NCBI GenBank assembly: GCA_005888925.1
Contig: VBCP01000374.1
Span: 1 to 20,455, forward strand
DNA length: 20,455 bases
Source: Betaproteobacteria bacterium
GTDB taxonomy: Bacteria > Pseudomonadota > Gammaproteobacteria > Burkholderiales > SG8-39
Reading direction: 5' to 3'
Below are positions 7,392 through 15,263 of this stretch, piece by piece. Positions within the stretch are counted from its first letter, which is position 1. Every line of letters begins with the position of its first letter. The notes beneath the pieces were generated by a model. The model did not search any database. It was not told the origin of the DNA and saw nothing but the letters and a program-made list of their open reading frames with translations. The position numbers were made by a program, and so were the translations under genes.

Positions 7392-8372
7392 ATGAAGATC
7401 GGCGCCTACGCGCTGCCCGAATCTAATACTGCGGCAGTGTTCGTTGCTCCGATGGCCGGAATCACCGATCGACCGTTCCGGCGTCTCGCAAGGCGCTACG
7501 GCGCGGCGCTCGCGGTCTCCGAGATGGTGTCCGCCCGCCCCGAGCTGCGCGGCTCGCGCAAGACGCTGCTGCGCCTCGATCACGCCGGCGAGCCCGGCCC
7601 GGTCTCGGTGCAGATCGCGGGCGCGGACCCGGCAATGCTCGCCGCGGCCGCGCGCTTCAACGTCGAGCGCGGGGCGCAGATCATCGACATCAACATGGGC
7701 TGCCCGGCGAAGAAGGTCTGCAATGTGAGCGCGGGCTCCGCGCTCCTCGCCGACGAAAGCCTCGTGGCGCGCATCGTCGCAGCGGTGGTCGCCGCCGTCG
7801 ACGTGCCGGTCACCGTCAAAATCCGCACCGGGCCCAGCCCGGAGCGCCGCAATGCCGTGCGCATTGCCCGCATCGTCGAGGCCGCCGGCGCGCAGATGCT
7901 GGCGATCCATGGCCGCACGCGCGCCTGCATGTTTGAGGGCGAGGCCGACTACGACACCATCGCCGAGGTGAAGGCGCGCGTCGCCATACCGGTGATCGCG
8001 AATGGCGACATTGCGACGCCGGAGCGGGCCAAAGCGGTCCTAAGACGCACCGGCGCCGACGGCGTGATGATCGGCCGCGCCGCACAAGGCCGGCCGTGGC
8101 TGTTCCGCGAGATCACGCATTACCTCGCCACCGGCGAGCGGCTCGCGCCGCCCGCGCCGCGCGAGATGGCCGCGGTGCTGGTCGAGCACCTCGACGGCCT
8201 GTACGACCTGTACGGCGACGAGCAAGGCACGCGAGTCGCCCGCAAGCACATCGGCTGGACGGTACGCGAACTGCCGGGGGGAGAGAGCCTGCGCAGCGCC
8301 GTGAACGGCATGACCCTGGCGCAGGCGCAGCGTGCTGCAGTGAACGACTATTTCGAAAGACTCGCCGCATGA
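7392..8372 (+). CDS. dusB: tRNA-dihydrouridine synthase DusB
   Basis: DusB is an FMN enzyme that reduces specific uridines in the D-loop of tRNA to dihydrouridine using NADPH. The 326-residue protein has the TIM-barrel Dus signatures in order: VAPMAGITDRPFRRLARRYG, SVQIAGADP, the catalytic-cysteine motif DINMGCPAKKVCN (Cys104), IHGRTRACMFEG, VIANGDIATPERA, and the FMN phosphate-binding MIGRAAQGRPWLF. The C-terminal helical domain contains GTRVARKHIGWTVR. The ATG at 7392 is the first plausible start after the gap. Its stop overlaps fis by 4 nt (ATGA); dusB-fis is a widely conserved pair, and this neighbour selects DusB over DusA or DusC. Confidence 0.96.
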   Translation: MKIGAYALPESNTAAVFVAPMAGITDRPFRRLARRYGAALAVSEMVSARPELRGSRKTLLRLDHAGEPGPVSVQIAGADPAMLAAAARFNVERGAQIIDINMGCPAKKVCNVSAGSALLADESLVARIVAAVVAAVDVPVTVKIRTGPSPERRNAVRIARIVEAAGAQMLAIHGRTRACMFEGEADYDTIAEVKARVAIPVIANGDIATPERAKAVLRRTGADGVMIGRAAQGRPWLFREITHYLATGERLAPPAPREMAAVLVEHLDGLYDLYGDEQGTRVARKHIGWTVRELPGGESLRSAVNGMTLAQAQRAAVNDYFERLAA

Positions 8373-8611
8373 CCCGCAGCAGCAACGAGCTGCACGATGC
8401 CGTCAAGCGCTCCCTCGAGCGCTACTTCAAGGACATGGACGGCGAAAGACCGACCTCGATCTACGACATGGTGCTGAAGAACATCGAGAAGCCGATGATC
8501 GAGACCGTGCTCGGGCACGCCGAAGGCAACCAGTCGCTCGCCGCCCAGATGCTCGGCATCAACCGCAACACGCTGCGCAAGAAAATGCAGCAGCTGCGGA
8601 TCAAAGGGTAG
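8369..8611 (+). CDS. fis: Nucleoid-associated DNA-binding protein Fis
   Basis: Fis is a small homodimeric nucleoid protein that bends DNA and regulates rRNA promoters, recombination and replication in growth-phase-dependent fashion. The 80-residue frame ends in the Fis-type helix-turn-helix GNQSLAAQMLGINRNTLRKK, with the dimerisation helices before it (LKNIEKPMIETVLGHAEG). It is shorter than the 98-residue E. coli protein, with an abbreviated N-terminal arm, as in other betaproteobacteria. It overlaps dusB by ATGA and shares one base with the purH GTG (TAGTG), so its synthesis is likely coupled to both. AAAGGG just before the junction could serve as a ribosome-binding site for purH. Confidence 0.95.
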   Translation: MTRSSNELHDAVKRSLERYFKDMDGERPTSIYDMVLKNIEKPMIETVLGHAEGNQSLAAQMLGINRNTLRKKMQQLRIKG

Positions 8612-10167
8612 TGTCGCCCGCCCGACGGGCGCTCATCAGCGTCTCGGATAAGTCCGGCATCGTCGAGTTCGCCCGCGGCTTGAGCGCGGCGGGCTTCGGC
8701 ATCGTCTCGACCGGCGGCACCGCGGCGCTGCTCGCTCGCGAAGGCATCGCCGTGACCGAGGTCTCGGCCTATACCGGCTTCCCGGAAATGCTCGATGGCC
8801 GCGTCAAGACGCTGCACCGGCGCATCCACGGCGGGCTGCTCGCGCGCGCGGACGACGCCAAGCACCGCGCCGCCATCGCGGCGGCGGGCATCGAGCCGAT
8901 CGAGCTCCTGGTCGTCAACCTCTATCCGTTCGAGTCGACCGTAGCGGATCCCGACTGCCCGCTGGCGGATGCCGTGGAGAACATCGACATCGGCGGCCCG
9001 GCGATGCTGCGCGCCGCCGCCAAGAACTATGACAGCGTCGCCGCCATAGTCGATCCCGCCGACTACCCGCTGGTGCTCGGCGAAATCCGCTCCAGCGGAG
9101 CCGTATCGCCGGCAACCCGTTTTGCGCTCGCGCGCAAAGTCTTCGCGCATACCGCGGCCTACGACGGCGCCATCGCCAACTATCTGACCTCGCTCGATGG
9201 CGCACGGCGCGGCGAGTATCCGGAGGTGCTGACGCTGCAGTTCAGGAAGCTGCAGGACCTGCGCTACGGCGAGAACCCGCACCAGAGCGCCGCGTTCTAC
9301 CGCGACGCGCGGCCGGTGCCGGGTGCACTCGCCGGCTATCGCCAGGTCCAGGGCAAGGAGCTCTCGTACAACAACATCGCCGACGCCGACGCGGCGTGGG
9401 AGTGCGTCAAGCAGTTCGCAGAGCCGGCCTGCGTCATCATCAAGCACGCCAATCCGTGCGGCGTCGCGGTCGGCGCGAGCCTGCTGGCGGCCTATGACAA
9501 GGCGTTCGCCACCGATCCGGTCTCCGCGTTCGGCGGCATCCTCGGTTTCAACCGCGCGCTCGATCCGGCTGCGGCGCAGGCTGTGTCGAAGCAGTTCGCC
9601 GAGGTGGTGATCGCGCCGCGCGTGGAACCGGAAGCGCTCAGGCTGCTCGAGGCAAAGGCCAACCTGCGCGTGCTCGAAGTGCCGCTCGCGCGCGAGAGCC
9701 AGGCACACGATCTGAAGCGCATCGGCGGCGGCCTGCTGGTGCAGAGCACGGACAGCCGGCTGGTCGAGCGCAAGGAGCTGCGCGTGGCGACGCGCCGGCA
9801 GCCGAGCGATGAGCAGTGGTCCGATCTGCTCTTCGCCTGGCGCGTGGCGAAGTTCGTCAAATCGAACGCCATCGTCTTCTGCCGCGACGGCGCGACGCTC
9901 GGCGTCGGCGCTGGGCAGATGAGCCGCGTCGACAGCGTGCGCATCGCCGCGCTCAAGGCTGCGGCAGCGAAGCTTTCGCTTGTAGGCTCCGCCGTGGCTT
10001 CCGATGCCTTCTTCCCGTTCCGCGATGGCCTCGACGCGCTCGCCGAGGCGGGGGCGAAAGCGGTGATCCAGCCCGGCGGCAGCGTGCGCGACGACGAAGT
10101 GATCGCGGCGGCCGACGAGCACGGCATCGCGATGCTGTTCACCGGCGTGCGCCACTTCAGACACTAA
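8611..10167 (+). CDS. purH: Bifunctional AICAR formyltransferase / IMP cyclohydrolase PurH
   Basis: PurH carries out the last two steps of de novo purine synthesis: formylation of AICAR with 10-formyl-THF, then ring closure to IMP. The 518-residue protein has the N-terminal MGS-like cyclohydrolase domain (RALISVSDKSGIVEFARGL, STGGTAALL, TGFPEMLDGRVKTLHRRIHG) and the C-terminal transformylase domain (RYGENPHQSAAFY, Lys278-His279 in IIKHANPCGVAVG, SAFGGILGFNR, FVKSNAIVF, SDAFFPFRDGLD). The start is GTG at 8611, which shares its G with the fis TAG stop. The stop TAA overlaps the purD ATG by one base (TAATG). Nothing is missing or odd. Confidence 0.97.
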   Translation: MSPARRALISVSDKSGIVEFARGLSAAGFGIVSTGGTAALLAREGIAVTEVSAYTGFPEMLDGRVKTLHRRIHGGLLARADDAKHRAAIAAAGIEPIELLVVNLYPFESTVADPDCPLADAVENIDIGGPAMLRAAAKNYDSVAAIVDPADYPLVLGEIRSSGAVSPATRFALARKVFAHTAAYDGAIANYLTSLDGARRGEYPEVLTLQFRKLQDLRYGENPHQSAAFYRDARPVPGALAGYRQVQGKELSYNNIADADAAWECVKQFAEPACVIIKHANPCGVAVGASLLAAYDKAFATDPVSAFGGILGFNRALDPAAAQAVSKQFAEVVIAPRVEPEALRLLEAKANLRVLEVPLARESQAHDLKRIGGGLLVQSTDSRLVERKELRVATRRQPSDEQWSDLLFAWRVAKFVKSNAIVFCRDGATLGVGAGQMSRVDSVRIAALKAAAAKLSLVGSAVASDAFFPFRDGLDALAEAGAKAVIQPGGSVRDDEVIAAADEHGIAMLFTGVRHFRH

Positions 10168-11453
10168 TGAAGCTCCTGGTCGTCGGCAGCGGCGGACGCG
10201 AGCACGCGCTCGCCTGGAAGCTCGCGGAGAGCCCGCGCGTGCAGAAGGTGTTCGTCGCTCCCGGCAACGGCGGCACGGCGACCGAGACGGGCGTGGAGAA
10301 CGCGCCGGTTTCCGGCACGCGCGGGCTGATCGATTTCTGCAAGCGCGAGCACATCCACCTGACGGTCGTGGGCCCCGAGGCGCCGCTCGCCGAAGGCATG
10401 GTCGACGCCTTTCGCGATGCCGGCCTGAAGATCTTCGGTCCGACGCGCGCCGCGGCGCAGCTCGAGGCCTCCAAGGATTTCGCCAAGCGCTTCATGGTGC
10501 GTCACGGCCTGCCGACGGCACGGCATCGCAGCTTCGAGGACGCCGCGGCCGCGAAGGCCTATGTCGCGGGCGAGGGCGCGCCGATCGTGGTCAAGGCCGA
10601 CGGACTCGCCGCCGGCAAGGGCGTGGTCGTCGCCGCGACGCGCGAGGAAGCGAACGCGGCGATCGACGCGATGCTCGGCGAGCGGCGCTTCGGCGCCGCA
10701 GGCAGCCGCGTGGTGATCGAGGAATTCCTGGCCGGCGAGGAGGCGAGCTTCATCGTGATGTGCGACGGCACGCACGTGCTGCCGCTCGCCACCAGCCAGG
10801 ACCACAAGCGGCTGCGCGACGGCGACGAGGGCCCCAACACCGGCGGCATGGGCGCCTATTCGCCCGCGCCGCTCGTCACTCCCGAGATCCACGCGCGCGT
10901 CATGCGCGAGATCATCCTGCCGGCGGTGCAGGGCATGACGCAGGACGGCCATCCGTACGTGGGCTTTCTCTACGCCGGCCTGATGATCGACGCCGAGGGC
11001 AACGCGAAGACGCTGGAGTTCAATTGCCGGCTGGGCGATCCCGAATCCCAGCCGATCCTGCTCAGGCTGAAATCCGATCTGCTCGAGCTGATCGAACACG
11101 CCCTCGCCGGCACGCTCGACCAGGCGGAGGCGCAGTGGGACCGCCGCTGCGCGCTCGGCGTGGTGCTCGCCGCCGCCGGATATCCCGACGAGCCGCGCAA
11201 GGGCGATCGCATCGAAGGACTGCCTGCGCCGGCGCCCGACTGCCGCGTGTTTCACGCCGGCACACGGCTCGACGGCGACGCGCTCGTCACGAACGGCGGC
11301 CGCGTGATGTGCGTGACCGCGCTCGGCGATTCCCTGCGCATCGCGCGCACGCGCGTCTACGAGGCGGTGGAGCAAATACGTTTCGACGGCATGCAGTTTC
11401 GCCGCGACATCGGCCATCGCGGACTGAAGAAGAGCCGTGCAGGCAGTTCATGA
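10167..11453 (+). CDS. purD: Phosphoribosylamine-glycine ligase PurD (GAR synthetase)
   Basis: PurD joins phosphoribosylamine and glycine using ATP, the second step of purine synthesis. At 428 residues it matches the E. coli protein. It starts with MKLLVVGSGGREHALAWKL, carries the ATP-grasp strand IVVKADGLAAGKGVVVA, the signature PNTGGMGAYSPAP, FLYAGLMID, and the metal-binding LEFNCRLGDPESQPIL, and ends in the C-terminal domain typical of GARS. The start overlaps the purH stop by one base. Its last 17 nt overlap hemF. Placing purD behind purH puts two distant pathway steps under one message, a common arrangement in proteobacteria. Confidence 0.97.
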   Translation: MKLLVVGSGGREHALAWKLAESPRVQKVFVAPGNGGTATETGVENAPVSGTRGLIDFCKREHIHLTVVGPEAPLAEGMVDAFRDAGLKIFGPTRAAAQLEASKDFAKRFMVRHGLPTARHRSFEDAAAAKAYVAGEGAPIVVKADGLAAGKGVVVAATREEANAAIDAMLGERRFGAAGSRVVIEEFLAGEEASFIVMCDGTHVLPLATSQDHKRLRDGDEGPNTGGMGAYSPAPLVTPEIHARVMREIILPAVQGMTQDGHPYVGFLYAGLMIDAEGNAKTLEFNCRLGDPESQPILLRLKSDLLELIEHALAGTLDQAEAQWDRRCALGVVLAAAGYPDEPRKGDRIEGLPAPAPDCRVFHAGTRLDGDALVTNGGRVMCVTALGDSLRIARTRVYEAVEQIRFDGMQFRRDIGHRGLKKSRAGSS

Positions 11454-12312
11454 ATTCCTGACCGGGCTGCAGGCCCGCATCGTCGCCGCGCTCGAGGCCG
11501 CGGATGGCGGCCGCTTTCGCACCGATGCCTGGCAGCGCACCGAAGGTGGTGGCGGCATCACGCGGATACTGGAAGAAGGCGCCGTGTTCGAGCGCGCGGG
11601 CGTGAGCGTGTCGCGCGTGCAGGGCGCCGCCCTGCCCCCCTCCGCCACCGCCTCGCGCCCGCAGCTTGCGGGGCGACCCTACGATGCGATGGGTCTGTCG
11701 CTCGTCCTGCATCCGCGCAACCCGTACTGCCCGACGGTGCACATGAACGTGCGCTTCTTCAGCGCCGGCGACGCTTGGTGGTTCGGCGGCGGCATGGACC
11801 TCACGCCTTATTACGGCTTCGCCGAGGACGCCCGCCATTTCCATACGACCTGCCGCGACGCGTTGGCAGCTTCCGGCGCCGAGTACTACCCGCGCTACAA
11901 GCGCTGGTGCGACGAGTATTTTCGCCTGCGCCATCGCGGCGAGCCGCGCGGCATCGGCGGCATCTTCTTCGACGATCTCGCCGACCAGGATTTCGACTTT
12001 TCCTTCGCGCTGATGCGTTCGGTCGGCGAGCATTTTCTGGACGCCTATCTGCCGATCCTCGAGCGGCGCAAAGGCCTCGCCTACGGCGAGCGCGAGCGCG
12101 GCTTCCAGGCGTACCGGCGCGGCCGCTATGTCGAGTTCAACCTGGTCTATGACCGCGGCACGCTCTTCGGCCTGCAGTCGGGCGGGCGCACCGAATCGAT
12201 CCTGATGTCCATGCCGCCAACCGCCGCATGGCGCTACGACTGGAAGCCGCAACCGGGCTCGCCGGAGGAAGCGCTCTACAAGGAATTCCTAGTCGCGCGC
12301 GACTGGATCTAA
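11437..12312 (+). CDS. hemF: Oxygen-dependent coproporphyrinogen III oxidase HemF
   Basis: HemF oxidatively decarboxylates coproporphyrinogen III to protoporphyrinogen IX using O2, so its presence suggests growth with oxygen. The 291-residue frame contains WQRTEGGGGITRILEEGAVF, PTVHMNVRFF with His102, the strongly conserved WWFGGGMDLTPYYGF, IGGIFFDDL, YVEFNLVYDRGTLFGLQSGG and SILMSMPP. The start is GTG at 11437, inside the end of purD (17-nt overlap); the E. coli enzyme is of similar length (299), so little is missing. It ends in TAA at 12310-12312, interleaved with the hemY stop on the other strand. Because it lies last in the operon beginning at dusB, its expression may be tied to purine genes. 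Confidence 0.96.
   Translation: MQAVHEFLTGLQARIVAALEAADGGRFRTDAWQRTEGGGGITRILEEGAVFERAGVSVSRVQGAALPPSATASRPQLAGRPYDAMGLSLVLHPRNPYCPTVHMNVRFFSAGDAWWFGGGMDLTPYYGFAEDARHFHTTCRDALAASGAEYYPRYKRWCDEYFRLRHRGEPRGIGGIFFDDLADQDFDFSFALMRSVGEHFLDAYLPILERRKGLAYGERERGFQAYRRGRYVEFNLVYDRGTLFGLQSGGRTESILMSMPPTAAWRYDWKPQPGSPEEALYKEFLVARDWI
12281..12304. repeat. Two abutting perfect palindromes at the 3' end of hemF
   Basis: AGGAATTCCT (12281-12290) and AGTCGCGCGCGACT (12291-12304) are each exactly self-complementary and touch with no base between. They fall in the last codons of hemF, just before the interleaved hemF and hemY stops. The second could fold as a short hairpin, but no T-run follows on either strand, so an intrinsic bidirectional terminator is not supported. 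The codons encode the EFLVARDW tail of HemF, so the arrangement may be coincidental. Confidence 0.6.
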
Positions 12313-13502
12313 GGCAGTTCGGCGGCGCGGCGGAAGTGGCGCTGCGAGTCGGCCGATTCCCCCAGGCGCTCGGCGAGCCGCGCGAGCTCGAGGTGCGCGC
12401 CGCGGCTTTCCTCGAAAGACAGGCTCGCCTCGAGAAAGCTGCGCGCCTTGCCCCAGAGCTCGGCTTGCGCGCAGAGGCGCCCGAGCGCGGCGAGCAGCTC
12501 CGGGTCGCGGCTGCGCTCGGCGAGCCAGCGCTCGGCGCGCTCGATGCGCAGGCGCGCTTCTTCGGCGCGCTCGGTGCCCGGGACCTGCGCCGGCAGCTCG
12601 CCGTAGAGGCCGATCAGCTTCGAGTTCCATTCCGCGGCGAGCGAGCTCTCCAGGATCTCGCGCGCGAGGCTCGCCTTTCCGAGCGCGGTCGCGTGGCGCG
12701 CCGCCGCCGCGGCGACTCGCGGATGCAGCTGGTCGCGCGGCGCAATCTCGCGCCAGCGGCGCTCGAAGTCCTCGGCGTCGTCGGCGGAGCGCTGCAAGAG
12801 CTCGACGTTCGCCTGCACCTTGTATTCCTCGGCGAGCGCGGGGGCGATCGCGTCGCGCTTAAGTAGCTGCCCGGCGAGGCGCCGTACCTCGTCCCACGCG
12901 CCCGCGCCGCGCTCGGCGCGCAGCAGCATGCGCGCGGTGGCGATGTGCCGCGGCGCGGCGCTCTGCAGCCGGCGCAGCGCATCGCGCGCGGCGCCGAAGT
13001 CGCGCTCCTCGAGCGCGAGCTCGGCGCGGCTCACCAGGCGCGCGGTCTGCAGCGCGTCGCCCGAGCCGTCGGCGCGCTCGAGCCAGCGGTCGCGCCGCTC
13101 GAAGTCGCGCATCTGGTGCGACGCGCGCGCGGCGAGCAGCGCGGCGAGCCCCGGCACCGGGCCGATCTCGAAGGCGAGCGCGGCCTCCTTCTCGGCGCGC
13201 CGGTAGCGTCCCTCGTAGTACGCCTGGAGCGCGGCGGCCAGCGCGCCGTGCGCCCGCTCGCGCCGGCGCCGGGCGCGATAGGCGCGCACCGTGGCGGGCA
13301 GCGCCAGCGTCTGCCCAAGAAGCCGCAGCACCGCGTACAGCACGAGGAAGCTCGCCAGCGCGGCGAGCGCGAAGAACAGCATCGTCAGCTCGACGCGGTA
13401 AGGCGGAAAGATGAACAGCACGTAGCCCGCGTCGACGCGGCCGAGGATCACGAGCGCGACCGCGGCGGCGAACACCGCGAGCAGCCAGAAAAGCGACCTC
13501 AT
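12309..13502 (-). CDS. hemY: HemY, inner-membrane TPR-containing protein of the haem cluster
   Basis: This is the proteobacterial HemY, a membrane-anchored protein linked by genetics to late haem synthesis; it is not the Bacillus HemY oxidase. The 397-residue protein has two N-terminal membrane segments, about residues 4-21 (LFWLLAVFAAAVALVILG) and 39-62 (ELTMLFFALAALASFLVLYA), then a long alpha-helical TPR-like region with repeats such as ALQAYYEGRYRRAEKEAALA and ARDALRRLQSAAP. The ATG at 13502 overlaps the hemX stop (ATGA). It is the last gene of the algZ-algR-hemCDXY run. Its TAG stop is interleaved with the hemF TAA in the tetranucleotide CTAA at 12309-12312. Its precise biochemical role is not established. 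Confidence 0.9.
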   Translation of the reverse strand: MRSLFWLLAVFAAAVALVILGRVDAGYVLFIFPPYRVELTMLFFALAALASFLVLYAVLRLLGQTLALPATVRAYRARRRRERAHGALAAALQAYYEGRYRRAEKEAALAFEIGPVPGLAALLAARASHQMRDFERRDRWLERADGSGDALQTARLVSRAELALEERDFGAARDALRRLQSAAPRHIATARMLLRAERGAGAWDEVRRLAGQLLKRDAIAPALAEEYKVQANVELLQRSADDAEDFERRWREIAPRDQLHPRVAAAAARHATALGKASLAREILESSLAAEWNSKLIGLYGELPAQVPGTERAEEARLRIERAERWLAERSRDPELLAALGRLCAQAELWGKARSFLEASLSFEESRGAHLELARLAERLGESADSQRHFRRAAELP

Positions 13503-14542
13503 CCCGCTCCGGGGACCCGCTCGCGGCGCGACTTGTAGCCGCGCACCGCGTCGAGGCTCTCCGAAATGGTCGGCATCTCGAAGCTGATCGAGACGCCCGC
13601 GAGCTGCTTGAGCTGCGCCGCGGCGTCGACAGTGAACTTGGAGCGGCCGTCGAAGTAGCGCTGCACCCAGGCGAGCGACACGCGCAGATCCTCGCGATAG
13701 CCGGCTTCGTCGCGCGCCAGCAGCGAGGCGCGCGCATTGAGCAGGCGCAGCCGCAGGTTCTCGCGCACGAAGTACGCCTGCGAGGGCGGCAGCAGCGGCG
13801 GCTCGGCCGCCCCCATGCGCCGCACGACCACGAGCTGCGCGAGCTCGTTCCACACTTCGGCGGCGAGGCGCGCGAGAAAGCCGCGCTCGGCGCCGGCGGG
13901 CTCCTTGGGCGGCGGCTGGCGCTCGGCGCGCTCCTCGAAGGCGAGCGGCAGCGAGTCGATGCCGCCGATCAGATTGTCGATGCGCGCCGTCACCGCGGCG
14001 AAGTCGACCGCCGGGGCGGTCCTCAGCCGCTCGATGTCGCGCGCCAGCGCCCGACGGATCGGCGCGAACTGGGGACGATCGGCGCGGCTCAAGCGCGACT
14101 CCGCGAGCTGCAGCGCGAGCAGCGCCGCGCGCACGTTGCGCGCGAGCTGCAGCTGCTGCGACGCGATGGCGAGCACCTGCTCGATCTCCGCGAGCTGCCA
14201 TTCGTCGCGATTGCGCGACAGATCCTGGTACAGCGCCTCGAGCGCGAGGCTCTGGCTCTGCGACTCGGCGAGGCGCCCTTCCAGCTGCGCGATCCGGCCC
14301 TGCGAGTCGCGCAGCGCCTCCTGCGCCTGGCGCGAGACCAGGCGTGCCTCGCGCGCATCCGATTCGATCTCGCGCAGCCGCCGCGCCAGCTCTTCCTGCG
14401 TCGCACCGATGCGATGGCGCGCATCGAGCCACGACAGACCCGCGACGCCCGCGGCCAGGACGACCGCAAGCAAGGCGAGCAGCACCGTGCGCGAGGTCGT
14501 CGTCGCGGTGCGCGGCGCCGGCGTGGTTTCAGTCTCGCTCAT
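13499..14542 (-). CDS. hemX: HemX, putative haem-cluster inner-membrane protein
   Basis: HemX-family proteins sit between hemD and hemY in many gamma- and betaproteobacteria. They are often labelled uroporphyrinogen-III C-methyltransferase, but the sequence shows no methyltransferase motif. The 347-residue protein has a short Pro/Thr-rich cytoplasmic N-terminus, one membrane segment around residues 20-40 (LLALLAVVLAAGVAGLSWL), a coiled-coil stretch from about 45 to 120 rich in Glu, Arg and Ala, and a helical domain with the family block YFVRENLRLRLLNARASLLA. I chose ATG 14542; a TTG codon precedes it directly. It overlaps hemD by 14 nt and hemY by 4 nt. Function is unknown; a role in organising haem enzymes at the membrane is a guess from context. 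Confidence 0.85.
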   Translation of the reverse strand: MSETETTPAPRTATTTSRTVLLALLAVVLAAGVAGLSWLDARHRIGATQEELARRLREIESDAREARLVSRQAQEALRDSQGRIAQLEGRLAESQSQSLALEALYQDLSRNRDEWQLAEIEQVLAIASQQLQLARNVRAALLALQLAESRLSRADRPQFAPIRRALARDIERLRTAPAVDFAAVTARIDNLIGGIDSLPLAFEERAERQPPPKEPAGAERGFLARLAAEVWNELAQLVVVRRMGAAEPPLLPPSQAYFVRENLRLRLLNARASLLARDEAGYREDLRVSLAWVQRYFDGRSKFTVDAAAQLKQLAGVSISFEMPTISESLDAVRGYKSRRERVPGAG

Positions 14543-15263
14543 CAAAATATGCTACCAGCCGCTCGATCATCGCGTCGTCGCCGGGCGCGGCGACGACGAC
14601 CTCGCGCACGCCGCGGCTGAGCGCATGGCCTGCGACCCGCTGGTGCGGCACGAAGTGCGGCGTCGCGGCGGCCAGTTGCCTGCCGGTCATGTCGATGAAA
14701 TTGTCGAGCGCTTGCACGGACAGCACGGTCACCGCGTCGACCTCTCCGCGCCGCCACGCGGCGAGCAAAGGCGCGGCATCGACCGGCGGCCGCACGCGTC
14801 GATAGCACTCGGCGTACTCCACGCGCGCGCCGCGCGCGGCGAGCGAGTCGCCGAGCAGTCTGCGGCCACCGTCGCCGCGCACGATGAGCACGCGCTTGCC
14901 CGCCACCTGCTGCATTTCCGGCGCCGCGAGCAGGGCTTCGCTGTCCGCGCCCGCCGCGGGCGCGATCACCGGCGCGATGCCCGCTCGCTCGAGCTCGCGC
15001 TTCGTGCCCGCGCCGACCGCCGCCACCGCAAGGCCGCGCGGCCAGGCCAAGCCGCTCAGCGCCACGCGCACGGCCGATGGGCTGATGAATACGACCAGGT
15101 CGAACTCCGCGACGCCGCCCAGGACCGCCGGCGGCGGCAGCGGCTGGATCTCGATCGCCGGAAAAACGAGCGCGCGCCCCCCGCGACGCTCGAGCAGCTG
15201 CACGAAGGCCTCGGCGAGCTCGCGCGGGCGCGTCACGACGACGCCGCGCCCTGCGAGACTCAT
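14529..15263 (-). CDS. hemD: Uroporphyrinogen-III synthase HemD
   Basis: HemD closes and inverts ring D of the linear tetrapyrrole hydroxymethylbilane made by HemC, yielding uroporphyrinogen III, the branch point to haem, sirohaem and cobalamin. The family is poorly conserved, but this 244-residue protein shows its usual landmarks: GVVVTRPRELAEAF near the N-terminus, FPAIEIQPL, LVVFISPSAVRVAL, AVGAGTKRELERAGI, GKRVLIVRGDGGRRLLGDSL, VEYAECYRRVRP and TVLSVQALDNFIDM. The ATG at 15263 overlaps the hemC stop by ATGA, and the end overlaps the hemX start. The position directly behind hemC makes the assignment firm. Confidence 0.93.
   Translation of the reverse strand: MSLAGRGVVVTRPRELAEAFVQLLERRGGRALVFPAIEIQPLPPPAVLGGVAEFDLVVFISPSAVRVALSGLAWPRGLAVAAVGAGTKRELERAGIAPVIAPAAGADSEALLAAPEMQQVAGKRVLIVRGDGGRRLLGDSLAARGARVEYAECYRRVRPPVDAAPLLAAWRRGEVDAVTVLSVQALDNFIDMTGRQLAAATPHFVPHQRVAGHALSRGVREVVVAAPGDDAMIERLVAYFDERD

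Noticed and set aside
8461..10164. Long minus-strand open frame opposite fis and purH
   Set aside because: Same pattern of compositional shadow; purH on the plus strand is complete and recognisable.
11634..11640. C-rich homopolymer in hemF as a phase-variable tract
   Set aside because: Only six consecutive Cs, in frame, encoding conserved Leu-Pro-Pro; too short to infer phase variation.
13503..14432. Upstream in-frame extension of hemY that would give a protein of about 700 residues
   Set aside because: The extension lies wholly inside hemX in another frame and is Arg/Ala/Gly-rich; the ATG at 13502 gives the expected HemY membrane anchor and overlaps the hemX stop by ATGA.
13499..14542. Naming hemX as uroporphyrinogen-III C-methyltransferase
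   Set aside because: No SAM-binding or CobA/CysG motif is visible; the protein is a membrane-anchored coiled-coil. The label is historical.
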